64,000 nt of DNA from Sphaerospermopsis sp. SIO1G1 (GCA_010672785.1 JAAHFX010000005.1:124001-188000), one strand, 5' to 3'. Shown: positions 38,664-48,069, counted from the stretch's first letter. Translations and numbers: made by a program. The notes: a model not told the origin generated them from the sequence alone.

Positions 38664-39290
38664 ATGTCTTTTGAGCTAATTTCACTAGAAAGCATCCAAG
38701 AATTCGCTCAATCCTATGGTTATTGGGCTATTTTTTTGGGAATTTTGCTAGAGAACTTGGGCATTCCTCTTCCCGGTGAAACCGTAACTCTAGTAGGAGG
38801 TTTCTTAGCTGGTAGTGATGAACTAAACTACTGGCTAGTCCTGGGTGACGCTGTTGCAGGTGCTGTAATTGGTGGTAATTGTGGCTATTGGATTGGTAGA
38901 GTTGGCGGTTGGCCATTCTTGTTACAAGTAGGAAAGATATTCCGTATATCAGAGGAACGACTGTTAGGCATTAAAGAGCAATTTGGTGAAAATGCTGCTA
39001 AAGCTGTATTTTTTGGTCGCTTTTTCGCTTTACTCAGGATTTTTGCAGCTCCACTAGCAGGAATTGCAGAAATGTCCTTTGGTAAATTCTTGGTATACAA
39101 CTTAGCAGGAGCAACAGCCTGGGGTAGTGCAATGGTAACCTTAGCTTTCTTTGCAGGTAAAATTGTTTCCCTCGAACAGTTGGTTGCTTGGGTAAGTCAA
39201 TTTGCTATTTTGGCACTGATTATATTAGTAGCTGTAATTGCTATACCGATTTGGTGGGAATCTCGCCAGGTTAAACATTCAGGAGAATAG
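38664..39290 (+). CDS. DedA-family membrane protein
   Basis: A 208-residue membrane protein of the DedA/VTT family, with four or five membrane segments and the motifs LLENLGIPLPGETVTLVGGF and FFGRFFALLRIFAAPLAG. DedA proteins act in membrane lipid flipping and envelope homeostasis. Full length for the family. It is followed directly by a heptamer tandem repeat and then the convergent argG. Confidence 0.95.
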   Translation: MSFELISLESIQEFAQSYGYWAIFLGILLENLGIPLPGETVTLVGGFLAGSDELNYWLVLGDAVAGAVIGGNCGYWIGRVGGWPFLLQVGKIFRISEERLLGIKEQFGENAAKAVFFGRFFALLRIFAAPLAGIAEMSFGKFLVYNLAGATAWGSAMVTLAFFAGKIVSLEQLVAWVSQFAILALIILVAVIAIPIWWESRQVKHSGE

Positions 39291-39360
39291 GTGATTGGTG
39301 ATTGGTGATTGGTGATTGGTGATTGGTGATTGGTGACTGGTGATTGGTGATTGGTGATTG
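39291..39360. repeat. heptamer tandem repeat (STRR-like)
   Basis: Ten contiguous copies of GTGATTG, 70 bases in all; copy 7 reads GTGACTG, the others are identical. It begins at the first base after the DedA stop. Short tandemly repeated repetitive heptamers of this kind are well known in heterocystous cyanobacteria and vary in copy number between strains. Confidence 0.9.
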
Positions 39361-39417
39361 GGAATAATACAATTAATTGATTAACCCGTCACCATTCCTT
39401 AGTCACCAGTCACTTAA

Positions 39418-40617
39418 TTACTTGTTCTTTTGCGACCAAATACGGGTAGGTAGACCCCAAACATAGACAAAACCTTCTGCTGCTTTGTGATCAAATTGAT
39501 CTTCTGCACCGTAGGTTGCTAAATCAGGAGTGTAGAGAGTGTTATCACTCCAACGTCCGACAATAGTGGCGTTTCCTTTGAACAGTTTTAACCTGACAAC
39601 ACCAGAAACCCTTTCTTGTGTTTGTTGAATAAAGGCATCAACAGCAGCTTTAAGAGGACTGTACCAAAGTCCGTTGTATACCAATTTTGTGTATGTATCT
39701 TCAATACCCCGTTTGTACTGGGTCACATCTGCGGTTAAAGTGAGACTTTCCAAATCACGATGGGCATTGATGAGAACCACCATTGCAGGTGATTCATAAA
39801 TTTCTCGTGATTTAATTCCGACTAAGCGGTTTTCAATCATATCAATACGACCGATACCATGATTCCCAACTATTTGATTGAGTCTTTCTATTAACTCCAC
39901 TGGTGTATGGGATTGACTATTGAGTGAGACTGGGACACCTTTGACAAAGCCAATTTCCAGATATTCTGGTTCATCTGGTGTATCTACTATGGCTTTGGTC
40001 ATAGCATAGATTTCTTCTGGGGGTTCATTAGCTGGATCTTCTAATGTACCAGCTTCAATACTACGACCCAATAAGTTTTTATCAATACTGAAGGGAGAAG
40101 ACTTTTTCACTGGTGCGGGGATACCGAACTTTTCGCCGTAAGCGATAGTTTCCTCTCGACTCATACCCCATTCTCTAGCGGGTGCGAGGATTTTCAGATT
40201 GGGATTTAATGCTGTACAGGAAACATCAAATCTGACTTGATCATTACCTTTACCTGTACAACCATGAGCGATCGCATCAGCACCATATTTTTCGGCTGTT
40301 TCTACCAATACCTTGGCAATTAAAGGTCTAGCTAATGCAGTTCCCAGAGGATAGCGATTTTCATAGAGTGCATTGGCTTGAATGGCTGGAAATGCGTAAT
40401 CTTTAACAAAACTATCTTTGACATCTGCGACTAGAGATTCACTTGCGCCTGATTTCAAAGCTTTTTCTCGAACTGGTTCTAATTCATCACCCTGACCTAA
40501 ATCTGCTGCTAGGGTGATCACTTCTTCGACTCCCCATTCTTGTTGCAAGTAGGGGATGCAAACAGAAGTATCTACTCCACCAGAATATGCTAAAACAACC
40601 TTTTTGGCGCGACCCAT
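39418..40617 (-). CDS. argG: argininosuccinate synthase
   Basis: A protein of 399 residues that joins citrulline and aspartate using ATP, the penultimate step in arginine synthesis. The PP-loop ([14 protein letters not shown]) and the downstream conserved blocks [14 protein letters not shown] and [18 protein letters not shown] are intact. GGAG about 6 bases before the ATG supports the start. It is convergent with DedA. Confidence 0.98.
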   Translation of the reverse strand: MGRAKKVVLAYSGGVDTSVCIPYLQQEWGVEEVITLAADLGQGDELEPVREKALKSGASESLVADVKDSFVKDYAFPAIQANALYENRYPLGTALARPLIAKVLVETAEKYGADAIAHGCTGKGNDQVRFDVSCTALNPNLKILAPAREWGMSREETIAYGEKFGIPAPVKKSSPFSIDKNLLGRSIEAGTLEDPANEPPEEIYAMTKAIVDTPDEPEYLEIGFVKGVPVSLNSQSHTPVELIERLNQIVGNHGIGRIDMIENRLVGIKSREIYESPAMVVLINAHRDLESLTLTADVTQYKRGIEDTYTKLVYNGLWYSPLKAAVDAFIQQTQERVSGVVRLKLFKGNATIVGRWSDNTLYTPDLATYGAEDQFDHKAAEGFVYVWGLPTRIWSQKNK

Positions 40618-40781
40618 TAGTTTCTCCAGTTAGAAAAACAAACAATGAGTCATTATTATATATAAACTGAACCGTGTATAGTTTTTTCGGGTAACAGATT
40701 CTGGTTGTATAGTACAAATATTTTCCCTAGAAACCTTAAAACTGCTGTCTTTGTCATATTCTGAATATCAATAGTAATTTT

Positions 40782-41741
40782 TTGGATAAAATTGTGTTTT
40801 TCAGTGTTGTTATACCAACTTACAATCGGTTGCCAATTTTGCAAAAGTGCCTCCGTGCTTTGGAAGCACAAGATTTAGATGATCAAACTACCATTACAGG
40901 TTATGAAATTGTTTTGGTTGATGATGGTTCTACAGATGGAACTTTAGATTGGTTAAAAGTTCACCAAGAAGAATTTCCCCATTTGCGTTGTTTTGAACAA
41001 GATCATGCTGGGCCTGCTGCGGCTAGAAATCTGGGTGTAGAGCAGGCATCGGGGGATACAATTATTTTTATTGATAGTGACTTAGTTGTTTTGTCTAACT
41101 TCCTTAAGGCTCATAGTAATGCTTTGGTAAAGGCAAACAAACAGTTAGGGAGCGATCGCTTTTTTACCTATGGTGCTGTAATTAATACGTGTAATTTTGA
41201 AAATCCTACCGCTGAACCCTATAAAATTACAGACTTTTCTGCGGCTTTTTTTGCTACAGGTAATGTGGCAATTCCCAAACATTGGTTAATTCAGGCCGGG
41301 TTATTTGACACGGGATTTCAACTCTATGGATGGGAAGATTTGGAGCTTGGTGTCAGGTTAAAAAACTTAGGCTTAAAATTGATTAAATGCCCAGAAGCGG
41401 TAGGTTATCATTGGCACCCACCCTTTGCACTCCAGCAAATTGATAATTTAATTGATAAGGAAATCCAACGTGGACGGATGGGGATTTTGTTCTATCAAAA
41501 GCATCCTACATGGGAAGTGAAAATGATGATTCAAATGACCTGGTTACACCGGTTGCTGTGGGGAATTTTGTCTGTGAATGGTTTATTCAATGAAAAGACT
41601 AGCGCTCCTTTGCTGCAATGGTTAATCAATCTAGGTAAACCGCAGTTAGCTTTGGAAATTGCCAGAATTTTCTTAAATTGGTATAACGTCAAAGCTGTTT
41701 ATGAAGCTTATTCTCAGATGGAGACTATCCAGACAAAATAA
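40782..41741 (+). CDS. GT2-family glycosyltransferase
   Basis: A GT-A enzyme of about 315 residues. Motifs are VVIPTYNRLPILQKCL, LVDDGSTDGTLDWL, the DxD-like FIDSDLVV, and GWEDLELGVRLKNLG. The start is uncertain: the longest frame begins with TTG 40782 and a GTG follows at 40794; neither has a clear ribosome-binding site. It lies outside the polysaccharide island and probably acts on a cell-envelope glycan. A HIP1 site lies inside. Confidence 0.9.
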   Translation: MDKIVFFSVVIPTYNRLPILQKCLRALEAQDLDDQTTITGYEIVLVDDGSTDGTLDWLKVHQEEFPHLRCFEQDHAGPAAARNLGVEQASGDTIIFIDSDLVVLSNFLKAHSNALVKANKQLGSDRFFTYGAVINTCNFENPTAEPYKITDFSAAFFATGNVAIPKHWLIQAGLFDTGFQLYGWEDLELGVRLKNLGLKLIKCPEAVGYHWHPPFALQQIDNLIDKEIQRGRMGILFYQKHPTWEVKMMIQMTWLHRLLWGILSVNGLFNEKTSAPLLQWLINLGKPQLALEIARIFLNWYNVKAVYEAYSQMETIQTK

Positions 41742-41742
41742 A

Positions 41743-41780
41743 TCCCCCACATCCTAGGTTGTACCTATAGGATGGGGGGA
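41743..41780 (+). terminator. strong hairpin after the GT2 gene
   Basis: TCCCCC(A)CATCCTA pairs with TAGGATGGGGGGA over 13 bp with one bulged base; the loop is about 11 bases. It starts 2 bases after the stop of the glycosyltransferase gene. A GC-rich stem like this is a likely terminator, although the T-run is weak. Confidence 0.6.
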
Positions 41781-41788
41781 ACTGTTAC

Positions 41789-41809
41789 AGTTATCAGTTA
41801 TCAGTTATT
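41789..41809. repeat. heptamer tandem repeat, three copies
   Basis: AGTTATC, AGTTATC, AGTTATT in tandem, directly after the hairpin. It is another short heptamer repeat of the type seen at 39291 with a different unit. Confidence 0.6.
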
Positions 41810-41900
41810 AACTCTGAATATTATTATATATCATCTTGGCTGATAAATGCTAACTGTTAACGAGAATAATTTATGAAACTTTACAAAATTGGGTTGAATG

Positions 41901-42551
41901 TTAAGGTGCTGATTGGTTCTTTTCAGGTGTTGCGGGTGATGGGCTAGGTGTAATATTGGGAATTACTGGGGAAATCCCGGGGTTAACTCCTTGTCCAGGT
42001 GCAGAAAATGGGGTGGGAATTAGGGGAAAAGAAGAGTTAGGGTTACTTGTTCTACTCCCTGGCAAAGGTATAGTATTCGGTATTGGTACAACTGGAGAAG
42101 TAGGAAAATTAGGTGTATTAGCAGGTATTTGAGCAGAACTAGGAATAATTCCTAGAGATACCCTATTACCTCCCACTTGTCTAAGTAGGTCTAATGTTTC
42201 AATGACATCATTATAAGTTGCTGTACGAGAAGCATTTAGTACCAATATTCCACTAGGGTTTGTTTCTACGTAATTTTTTAATTTTGTTTGCAATTCTTCC
42301 CGGCTAACCTGGTCTTTTTCAATAAATATTTTACCAAGAGCATCTATAGTAATAGGTAAAATATCATTGCGGGATTCAGCAAAGGTATTTGTACCCGTAC
42401 TAGCTTTAGGTAAATCAATATTAATGGCTTGTTGTCTAGTAAACTGTACCGCAGCTAAGAGGAAAAATGTCAAAATGCAAAAAACAACGTCAATTAAAGG
42501 AATGATTTGAATTTGGGCTTCTTCAATGGGAGTATGTAAATTAACTTTCAT
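41901..42551 (-). CDS. exbD: ExbD/TolR-like protein with long Pro-rich tail
   Basis: The 216-residue protein has a single membrane segment near residues 14-37 (IQIIPLIDVVFCILTFFLL) that carries the functional Asp21, matching the ExbD proton-path aspartate. A periplasmic domain to about residue 130 follows. The last 80 residues are Pro/Asn/Ser-rich (TSPVVPIPNTIPLPGS), an unusual extension. Together with ExbB it forms a proton-driven stator that energises an outer-membrane transporter or envelope complex. Its ATG overlaps the exbB stop region by 11 bases. Confidence 0.93.
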   Translation of the reverse strand: MKVNLHTPIEEAQIQIIPLIDVVFCILTFFLLAAVQFTRQQAINIDLPKASTGTNTFAESRNDILPITIDALGKIFIEKDQVSREELQTKLKNYVETNPSGILVLNASRTATYNDVIETLDLLRQVGGNRVSLGIIPSSAQIPANTPNFPTSPVVPIPNTIPLPGSRTSNPNSSFPLIPTPFSAPGQGVNPGISPVIPNITPSPSPATPEKNQSAP

Positions 42552-43329
42552 TTTCTAGCTCTGGTGGTGAGTTAGGGAAGGTAAGGGAAGGTTTTTCTTC
42601 AGAGTTGAGGACTGTATTTTGGTTGAGGTTGTTCTCACTCTGTAGATTAGTGGACACTAAACTATCTTCTTTAGGTTCTGGGGTGAGTCCTAATTTACCT
42701 TGGTAAGGATTTGGTGGAGATTGACGGTAAAGTAATTCTAAATCGTTGCCAGCTTTATTAAATACTTTGATTTGATTAACGACGAAACCTTGAAATAGCC
42801 GATAAAAAACTAATGTGACGATGGCAACTACTAGGCCAGTAGCTGTGCTAATTAATGATTCACCAATACCTGTGGTGACACCAACGGTAGATTCTGTTCC
42901 TAAATCACCAATTCTAATTGAACCCAATGATTGTATTAAACCTAAGACTGTACCTAATAATCCCAATAATGGGGAAATGGCAATGACAGCTTCTAAGAGT
43001 TTTTCTCCTCTCCGCATTCCTGCTACTTCTTCAGCAGCGGTAGATTCTAGAGCTAGTCTGAAGGTTTCTGCATCAATTTTTTGCAACCGTAGAGGTGCAT
43101 GGAGAAAGCGGCCAATGGGTTGACGGGTAGCTTTTTTGGCTATTTCCGTTGCTATTTCCCAGTTATCTGTGGCTGCATCTAGAACCCGCTCAACAATTTC
43201 TCTTTCTTGGGTGAAAATTCTCAACCAAAACCAAAAACGCTCAAAAATTACACTTAAAGACAGAACGGACAGTACCATTAAAGGCCACATTGCCGGGCCA
43301 CCTTTTTTAAACAGGTCTAAAATATCCAC
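42541..43329 (-). CDS. exbB: ExbB/TolQ/MotA-type proton channel
   Basis: A 262-residue protein with three membrane segments (about 12-34, 112-136, 150-178), the last two showing ISPLLGLLGTVLGLIQSLGS and GIGESLISTATGLVVAIVTL. It starts with GTG 43329. It forms the pentameric ring of an ExbB-ExbD motor. The C-terminal 60 residues are polar and disordered. No TonB gene or TonB-dependent receptor is nearby, so the energised partner is unknown. Confidence 0.93.
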   Translation of the reverse strand: MDILDLFKKGGPAMWPLMVLSVLSLSVIFERFWFWLRIFTQEREIVERVLDAATDNWEIATEIAKKATRQPIGRFLHAPLRLQKIDAETFRLALESTAAEEVAGMRRGEKLLEAVIAISPLLGLLGTVLGLIQSLGSIRIGDLGTESTVGVTTGIGESLISTATGLVVAIVTLVFYRLFQGFVVNQIKVFNKAGNDLELLYRQSPPNPYQGKLGLTPEPKEDSLVSTNLQSENNLNQNTVLNSEEKPSLTFPNSPPELENES

Positions 43330-43553
43330 TTTTTAAGTTTCCTCTTTCCATGATCACAGCAATTATGCCTGGGCATTTTAATTTTAGAGATAATGCACCA
43401 TTACCATACTCAATTACTCTATTGCTAGGTAAACAGTTAGGAAATAATAGTGATTACCATCATCTATACACAATAGGGCGGTTATTCCCACCGGGAGTTT
43501 AAAGGGTTATTTGCCAAAATAAAGGTTAGTCACTGATACTAAAGGTTCAATTT

Positions 43554-43853
43554 ATGAGTTTCTCAATTCAATCACTCTATACTTGGTATCGTAATGTACT
43601 GCGTAATCCTAAATATCGTTGGTGGGTAATTATAGGTACGGTTGTTTATCTTCTCAGTCCGATAGATATTGCTCCTGATTTTATTCCTGTGGTGGGACAA
43701 GTTGATGATCTTTTGCTGTTAACATTGTTAGTTTCTGAAGTATCTGGATTAGTGATTGATAGCTGGAAGACTCGTACAGGTCGTAATGAGACTACCAATA
43801 AGTCTGAGTCTACAGATAATACTGTTGATGTTGATGCTGTTTCTGTCAAGTAG
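43554..43853 (+). CDS. YkvA/DUF1232 membrane protein
   Basis: A protein of 99 residues with the DUF1232 signature YLLSPIDIAPDFIPVVGQVD followed by a second hydrophobic stretch. The C-terminal 25 residues are charged and Thr/Ser-rich. The family is widespread and its function unknown. It has its own promoter region at about 43330-43550. Confidence 0.9.
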   Translation: MSFSIQSLYTWYRNVLRNPKYRWWVIIGTVVYLLSPIDIAPDFIPVVGQVDDLLLLTLLVSEVSGLVIDSWKTRTGRNETTNKSESTDNTVDVDAVSVK

Positions 43854-44768
43854 TCTTAACTACAACATAAATTATTTTGATATTTTCCCTACTTTCTCTA
43901 TCCATTAGTGATTAATTGTATTGTGAAAGTGGGAATACTTACTTAATCTAATTTGAGTATGTATACAGGGATTAAAATAAGTACCCAATTAAAATTAATT
44001 AAACATATTGATTGAAAACTAAAATACCTGTATTCCTTGACTGTTAATTGTTATTCGTTTCCTATTCTAAATAGGGTTTGCTGAATAAACATGAAAACTT
44101 TACAAGAAGAGGATTTTAGACGATTTGAAATTGAAAAAGTGCAAGTTTTTAGGTATTAGTCACTCGAAAACCGTGCATTTAAATTGGATTCAAAGGGAAA
44201 TCAATTCAATATTTTTGTTGAAATGCTTTTAAATAACCAATAAAAGCTTAAATCTTCATGTTTATAATTTTGAGTTGCTATTGTTAATACTATAAGTTTT
44301 AATTTCTTCCCCATGTAGTTTCATTATGCTACTTTTTGAAGTGCGGAATGTAGGTTACCAAGTGTCCAGATTAATCAATTTTCCCTTTCAGTTTGTATGC
44401 TTCCATGATGTTTTTGATCAAATGATGTTTTTATATTATCTTGTACTTGTTCAGAATCAGATCAAGTTAAATAAAAACATATATGGTGTTTAAAGCATTT
44501 GGGGTATCGCTTCGTTTAATCAAGAGCTTGGTAACAGTAAAGCAATAATGTAAACATAGTTGCATTAAATAGAGATTAAACCAAAGACTTGTAAAATTTA
44601 AATAGCACAAAACTAAGTATCTAAGACGGAATATAGTTTGATTCTGTCTATTTCTTTACCAACCCAGAAAGCCTGACATTTATTTTCAAAATAAATTTTA
44701 ATAGTTGACATTGTCTTAGATAAGAGCTAGCTTTGTTATATAAGAACACTCTTTTTGGAGGTGAAAGT
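43854..44768. other. intergenic, possible mobile-element relic
   Basis: 915 bases upstream of the QueC cassette. A 22-codon frame (MKTLQEEDFRRFEIEKVQVF...) is at 44092-44160 without a good ribosome-binding site. GGGTTTGCTGAATAA near 44071-44085 resembles the terminal sequence of cyanobacterial insertion sequences, but I found no matching second end, so no element is called. The rest is AT-rich; the cassette promoter is not obvious. Confidence 0.4.
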
Positions 44769-45395
44769 GTGGATGGAGATGTATTTCATCGGCTTTTAGG
44801 ATTTTACAAAAAGTCATACTCTATACTGTGTGAGGGAAAACCAGAACCTCAACAATGTGCTTGGATGACAAAGTTAGCTTTGATAAAGGATCTGAGGAAA
44901 AAAGGTGATGCAGCTATTGTGATAGCTAAGAGTATGGGGGAACTTCTAGCTCAAGCAATTCTAAATTCTGGCAATAATAAATCTATAAACTATGCTGATT
45001 TAAATAAACAAATTGATAAATTAATACAAAAAGCAAACAACATAACAAATAGAACTAAGTCAATTCTTCTTGAGGCTACAAAGAGTATTGTTCACGATTT
45101 GCGTTATGGTCAACAATTTGATATTGAGAATATTCCACAAAAAATTATAGAAAGATATATGCAGAAGGCGTATATATCAGAATTTGAAGGAAAAATACCA
45201 CTAATTTCAGATCACCATACTAAAGTTGATAATTTGACTTTGACAACCCGTATGGAGGAATTAAGGAGAGACATCTTTGAGCAGATTTCAAAATGGGCAG
45301 AAAAGGCAAATTTAGATGAAAGTGTAGCTAAATTGAGACGAAGTAGGCAAGAGCCACCAAAGGATATAGACCTTGAGGAGAATCTGGTAATATGA
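44769..45395 (+). CDS. unrecognised helical protein, partner of QueC-like enzyme
   Basis: A 208-residue protein with GTG start; GGAGG at 44757-44761 sits 7 bases upstream, which outranks the TTG at 44733. It is mostly alpha-helical and charged: residues 35-60 and 95-145 look like helices (YADLNKQIDKLIQKANNITN), and residues 165-205 form a further basic coiled coil (VAKLRRSRQ). No conserved motif, signal peptide or membrane segment is seen, and I do not recognise the family. Its stop overlaps the next start by 4 bases (ATGA), so the two proteins are translationally coupled. A role as the substrate, adaptor or regulator of the QueC-like enzyme is inference only. Confidence 0.75.
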   Translation: MDGDVFHRLLGFYKKSYSILCEGKPEPQQCAWMTKLALIKDLRKKGDAAIVIAKSMGELLAQAILNSGNNKSINYADLNKQIDKLIQKANNITNRTKSILLEATKSIVHDLRYGQQFDIENIPQKIIERYMQKAYISEFEGKIPLISDHHTKVDNLTLTTRMEELRRDIFEQISKWAEKANLDESVAKLRRSRQEPPKDIDLEENLVI

Positions 45396-46837
45396 ACCAT
45401 AAACCTTTGCGTCAACCAAAACTAACCGAAAGTAACTATAAAGATTACACTTTACACTTTCAACCTGTGGAGAATAGTAATGGATCTGTGCTATTTATTG
45501 ATCACGCTCATAATAAAAAGGTAACTATTGGAATTAATGTAGGTGATACAGAGTTAAAATATCGTGTTCTAGGAGAGTTGCCCCCTATTATTGCTGATAT
45601 CATTGACCTTGCTGTTGCTATATATACCTCAGATCGTCTTGCTCCTCAAAATCTTACAGGGAAGCAGCGTCGGTTTAATGTAATATTGCCAGTACGTCAT
45701 CCAGAATTATTAAGTGCTGAACCATTTCTCTCAAAACTAGATGACTTGCTGAAATGGACAACTGACAGTGAATGGGTTTTCGACTTTCAAAAAAGAATTG
45801 CTCCACAACGTATTGTTGAACATCAATCTTTTCCCATCGCACCTCAAGGATGTGAAGTGACATTGTGGAGTGGTGGACTAGATGCTTTAGCAGGTTTGTA
45901 TACTCGCCTTTTGATGTATCCAGAAAAACAGTTCGTCTTATTTGGCACTGGCAGTAATAATATTATCCATAACCGCCAAAAAATAGTATACAAGGAAATT
46001 CAGTCTATTTTTCCTGGTCGTTGTTCTCTTTTTCGCCTCCCGATTAGATTTGATAAAAGTGGTGAGGAAAGAAAGAATAAGCTTTCCCGTGCGCGAGGTG
46101 TTGTTTTTACTCTTCTTGGTTGTGCGTGTGCATACCTGATGGGAGAAAAAGTTCTTCATCTCCATGAAAATGGAATTGGTGCAATTAACCTTCCATATCG
46201 TGAATCTGCGGTAGGGTTAGATCACTCTCGTTCTGTTCATCCTTTAACTTTGTTGATGGTAAGTGATCTTGTATCTGAACTTTTAGGAGAAGAGTTCCAA
46301 GTAAAAAACCCTTTCCTGTTTTGGACTAAAGCTGAAATGTGTCGAGCATTGGCTGAAAATGGGAAAGAGTATTTATCATCTTTAAGTATGTCCTGTGACA
46401 GTCCACATCGCCAAAAACCTGTGCAATGTGGTTACTGTTCATCTTGCCTTTTAAGGCGACAATCACTAGCAGCTAGTAACATACAAGATCAAACTCGCTA
46501 TGTAGTATTGCATGGAGAAAATCCAGTAAAAGATGCAAGTTTATCTTTCTTGAATATGCAAGCACAGGTTCGTTCTTTTGAATCTTTGTTCGCTATTTCA
46601 GATCAAAATTGGCAAATGCTAACTAAAAAATTTCCAATACTAGATGACATAGTTGATAGAACTGCTACAACAGAAAATTTATTACCTGATCAGATGCGAG
46701 ACAAGTTGGTTCGACTTTATCAAAATTATGTTGATGAATGGAATAATGTAGAATCTGATCTTTCTATTGGGTTATTCAAAAAATACACTGATCAGAAAGC
46801 ATCTAGTAAATATGTGGTCTCATCTCAACCCAGTTGA
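45392..46837 (+). CDS. QueC-like PP-loop protein (QatC/Cap9-type)
   Basis: A 481-residue protein. The C-terminal 330 residues resemble the QueC enzymes that make 7-cyano-7-deazaguanine with ATP: a PP-loop at residues 160-165 (S-G-G-L-D-A, where QueC has S at the last position), SRARGVVF (232-239), HENGIGAINLP (258-268) and four zinc cysteines C335, C346, C349 and C352 (CGYCSSC). The N-terminal 150 residues are not part of QueC. QueC itself is about 230 residues, so this is an enlarged relative of the kind found in phage-defence systems such as Qat and CBASS rather than a queuosine enzyme. Its start overlaps the upstream gene by 4 bases and its stop is in a short overlap with the downstream TTG region. 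Confidence 0.85.
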   Translation: MNHKPLRQPKLTESNYKDYTLHFQPVENSNGSVLFIDHAHNKKVTIGINVGDTELKYRVLGELPPIIADIIDLAVAIYTSDRLAPQNLTGKQRRFNVILPVRHPELLSAEPFLSKLDDLLKWTTDSEWVFDFQKRIAPQRIVEHQSFPIAPQGCEVTLWSGGLDALAGLYTRLLMYPEKQFVLFGTGSNNIIHNRQKIVYKEIQSIFPGRCSLFRLPIRFDKSGEERKNKLSRARGVVFTLLGCACAYLMGEKVLHLHENGIGAINLPYRESAVGLDHSRSVHPLTLLMVSDLVSELLGEEFQVKNPFLFWTKAEMCRALAENGKEYLSSLSMSCDSPHRQKPVQCGYCSSCLLRRQSLAASNIQDQTRYVVLHGENPVKDASLSFLNMQAQVRSFESLFAISDQNWQMLTKKFPILDDIVDRTATTENLLPDQMRDKLVRLYQNYVDEWNNVESDLSIGLFKKYTDQKASSKYVVSSQPS

Positions 46838-46848
46838 GGCAAAATATC

Positions 46849-48057
46849 ATGACTACCAATATCCTGGATAACATAGACCTGCGGAAACTAGGTGAACTCC
46901 TACAACAAGCTCGTAAAAAATGCGGCATGACTCAAGCAGATGCAGCTAAAATTATTGATGCTGCTCGCACTACAATGATTGCCATAGAAAAAGGAGAACG
47001 TCGCCTCAAAGCTAATGAACTCATTAAACTAGCTCGTGCTTATGGACGTTCTGTCAGTGAATTTGTGCGTCAGCGCCCAGTGGTGCAACCTTTTGAAGTC
47101 CAATTTCGAGCAGTTTATCAACGCAGTCAAGAACAACAAGCAGAAATTCAACCATTTATTTCTCAATTAGAGGAATTATGTCAGAACTACCTAGAACTTG
47201 AAAAGATAATGGATGCACCATTACCCAGAAGCTATCCTCTGGAGTATCAGGTAGCAAATATGCCAATTAAATCTGCTGCGGAAAGTATAGCAGTTGCAGA
47301 ACGTCAACGACTGGGTTTAGGTGATGCTCCTATTCCGCAACTACGTGACATTCTAGAACAAGATGTGGGTTTACGGATCTTTTATTTACAGATGCCACCC
47401 AAATACTCAGAAGTGTATAGTTATAATGATGAAGTCGGTGGTTGTATGGCCATCAATGCGAATCATCCAGAGGAAAGAAGACGCTGGTCAATGGCACATG
47501 GATATTTACATTTTTTAGCACATCGGCAAAAACCAGAGTTTCATTTTGATGGACAGTATCAAAGATTTCCTGAAAGTGAGCAATTAGCGGAAACTTTCCC
47601 TAAATATTTTCTCATGCCGACCAGTGGTTTGCTCAAACGTTTTAATGATATGTACACTACACATGGTAAGTTTACACCAACTAATTTATTTACCCTAGCT
47701 CATCATTACAGTGTATCTGTAGAAGCGTTGGTTTATCGTTTGGAGGAAATGGAACTTTTACCTTCAGGAACTTGGGATAAATTACGAGATAGAGGTTTAA
47801 AAGTTAGAAAGGTACAGGAAGAATTAGGTTTAAAACCCATTACCCAAAGAGTTGATATGATACCTTTGCATTATCAACATTTAGCAATTGAAGCATTAGA
47901 TCAAGGTGTAATTACAGAAGGTCGTTTTGCTGAATTTCTCCATGTTGATCGTTTAGAAGCACGTCGCATAGCTGCAAGTTTACGAGAATATTCCAGTGGA
48001 ATGATGGAGGAAGATATAAATTTTGATTTGCGTCAAATTCAAGTAGGTGGGAAGTAG
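46849..48057 (+). CDS. XRE-HTH / ImmA-IrrE-type protein with altered HEXXH
   Basis: A 402-residue protein; ATG 46849 has GAGG 9 bases upstream. The N-terminus is an XRE helix-turn-helix (residues 14-74: GELLQQARKKCGMTQADAAK), and the middle has the ImmA/IrrE metallopeptidase region. The usual HEXXH zinc motif reads H217-G-Y-L-H221 (GGA codon at the glutamate place), so the catalytic glutamate is replaced by glycine. The C-terminus holds a further helical region (about 260-390) not typical of the shortest members. This suggests a DNA-binding regulator whose protease activity is lost or altered. Family proteins often cleave a repressor or act as an antitoxin. It is followed 12 bases later by a PIN gene, resembling a toxin-antitoxin layout. 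Confidence 0.85.
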   Translation: MTTNILDNIDLRKLGELLQQARKKCGMTQADAAKIIDAARTTMIAIEKGERRLKANELIKLARAYGRSVSEFVRQRPVVQPFEVQFRAVYQRSQEQQAEIQPFISQLEELCQNYLELEKIMDAPLPRSYPLEYQVANMPIKSAAESIAVAERQRLGLGDAPIPQLRDILEQDVGLRIFYLQMPPKYSEVYSYNDEVGGCMAINANHPEERRRWSMAHGYLHFLAHRQKPEFHFDGQYQRFPESEQLAETFPKYFLMPTSGLLKRFNDMYTTHGKFTPTNLFTLAHHYSVSVEALVYRLEEMELLPSGTWDKLRDRGLKVRKVQEELGLKPITQRVDMIPLHYQHLAIEALDQGVITEGRFAEFLHVDRLEARRIAASLREYSSGMMEEDINFDLRQIQVGGK

Positions 48058-48069
48058 TAGATATTTGTT

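Noticed and set aside
38480..38695. 71-residue minus-strand frame between STAS and DedA genes
   Set aside because: Overlaps the DedA start and looks random.
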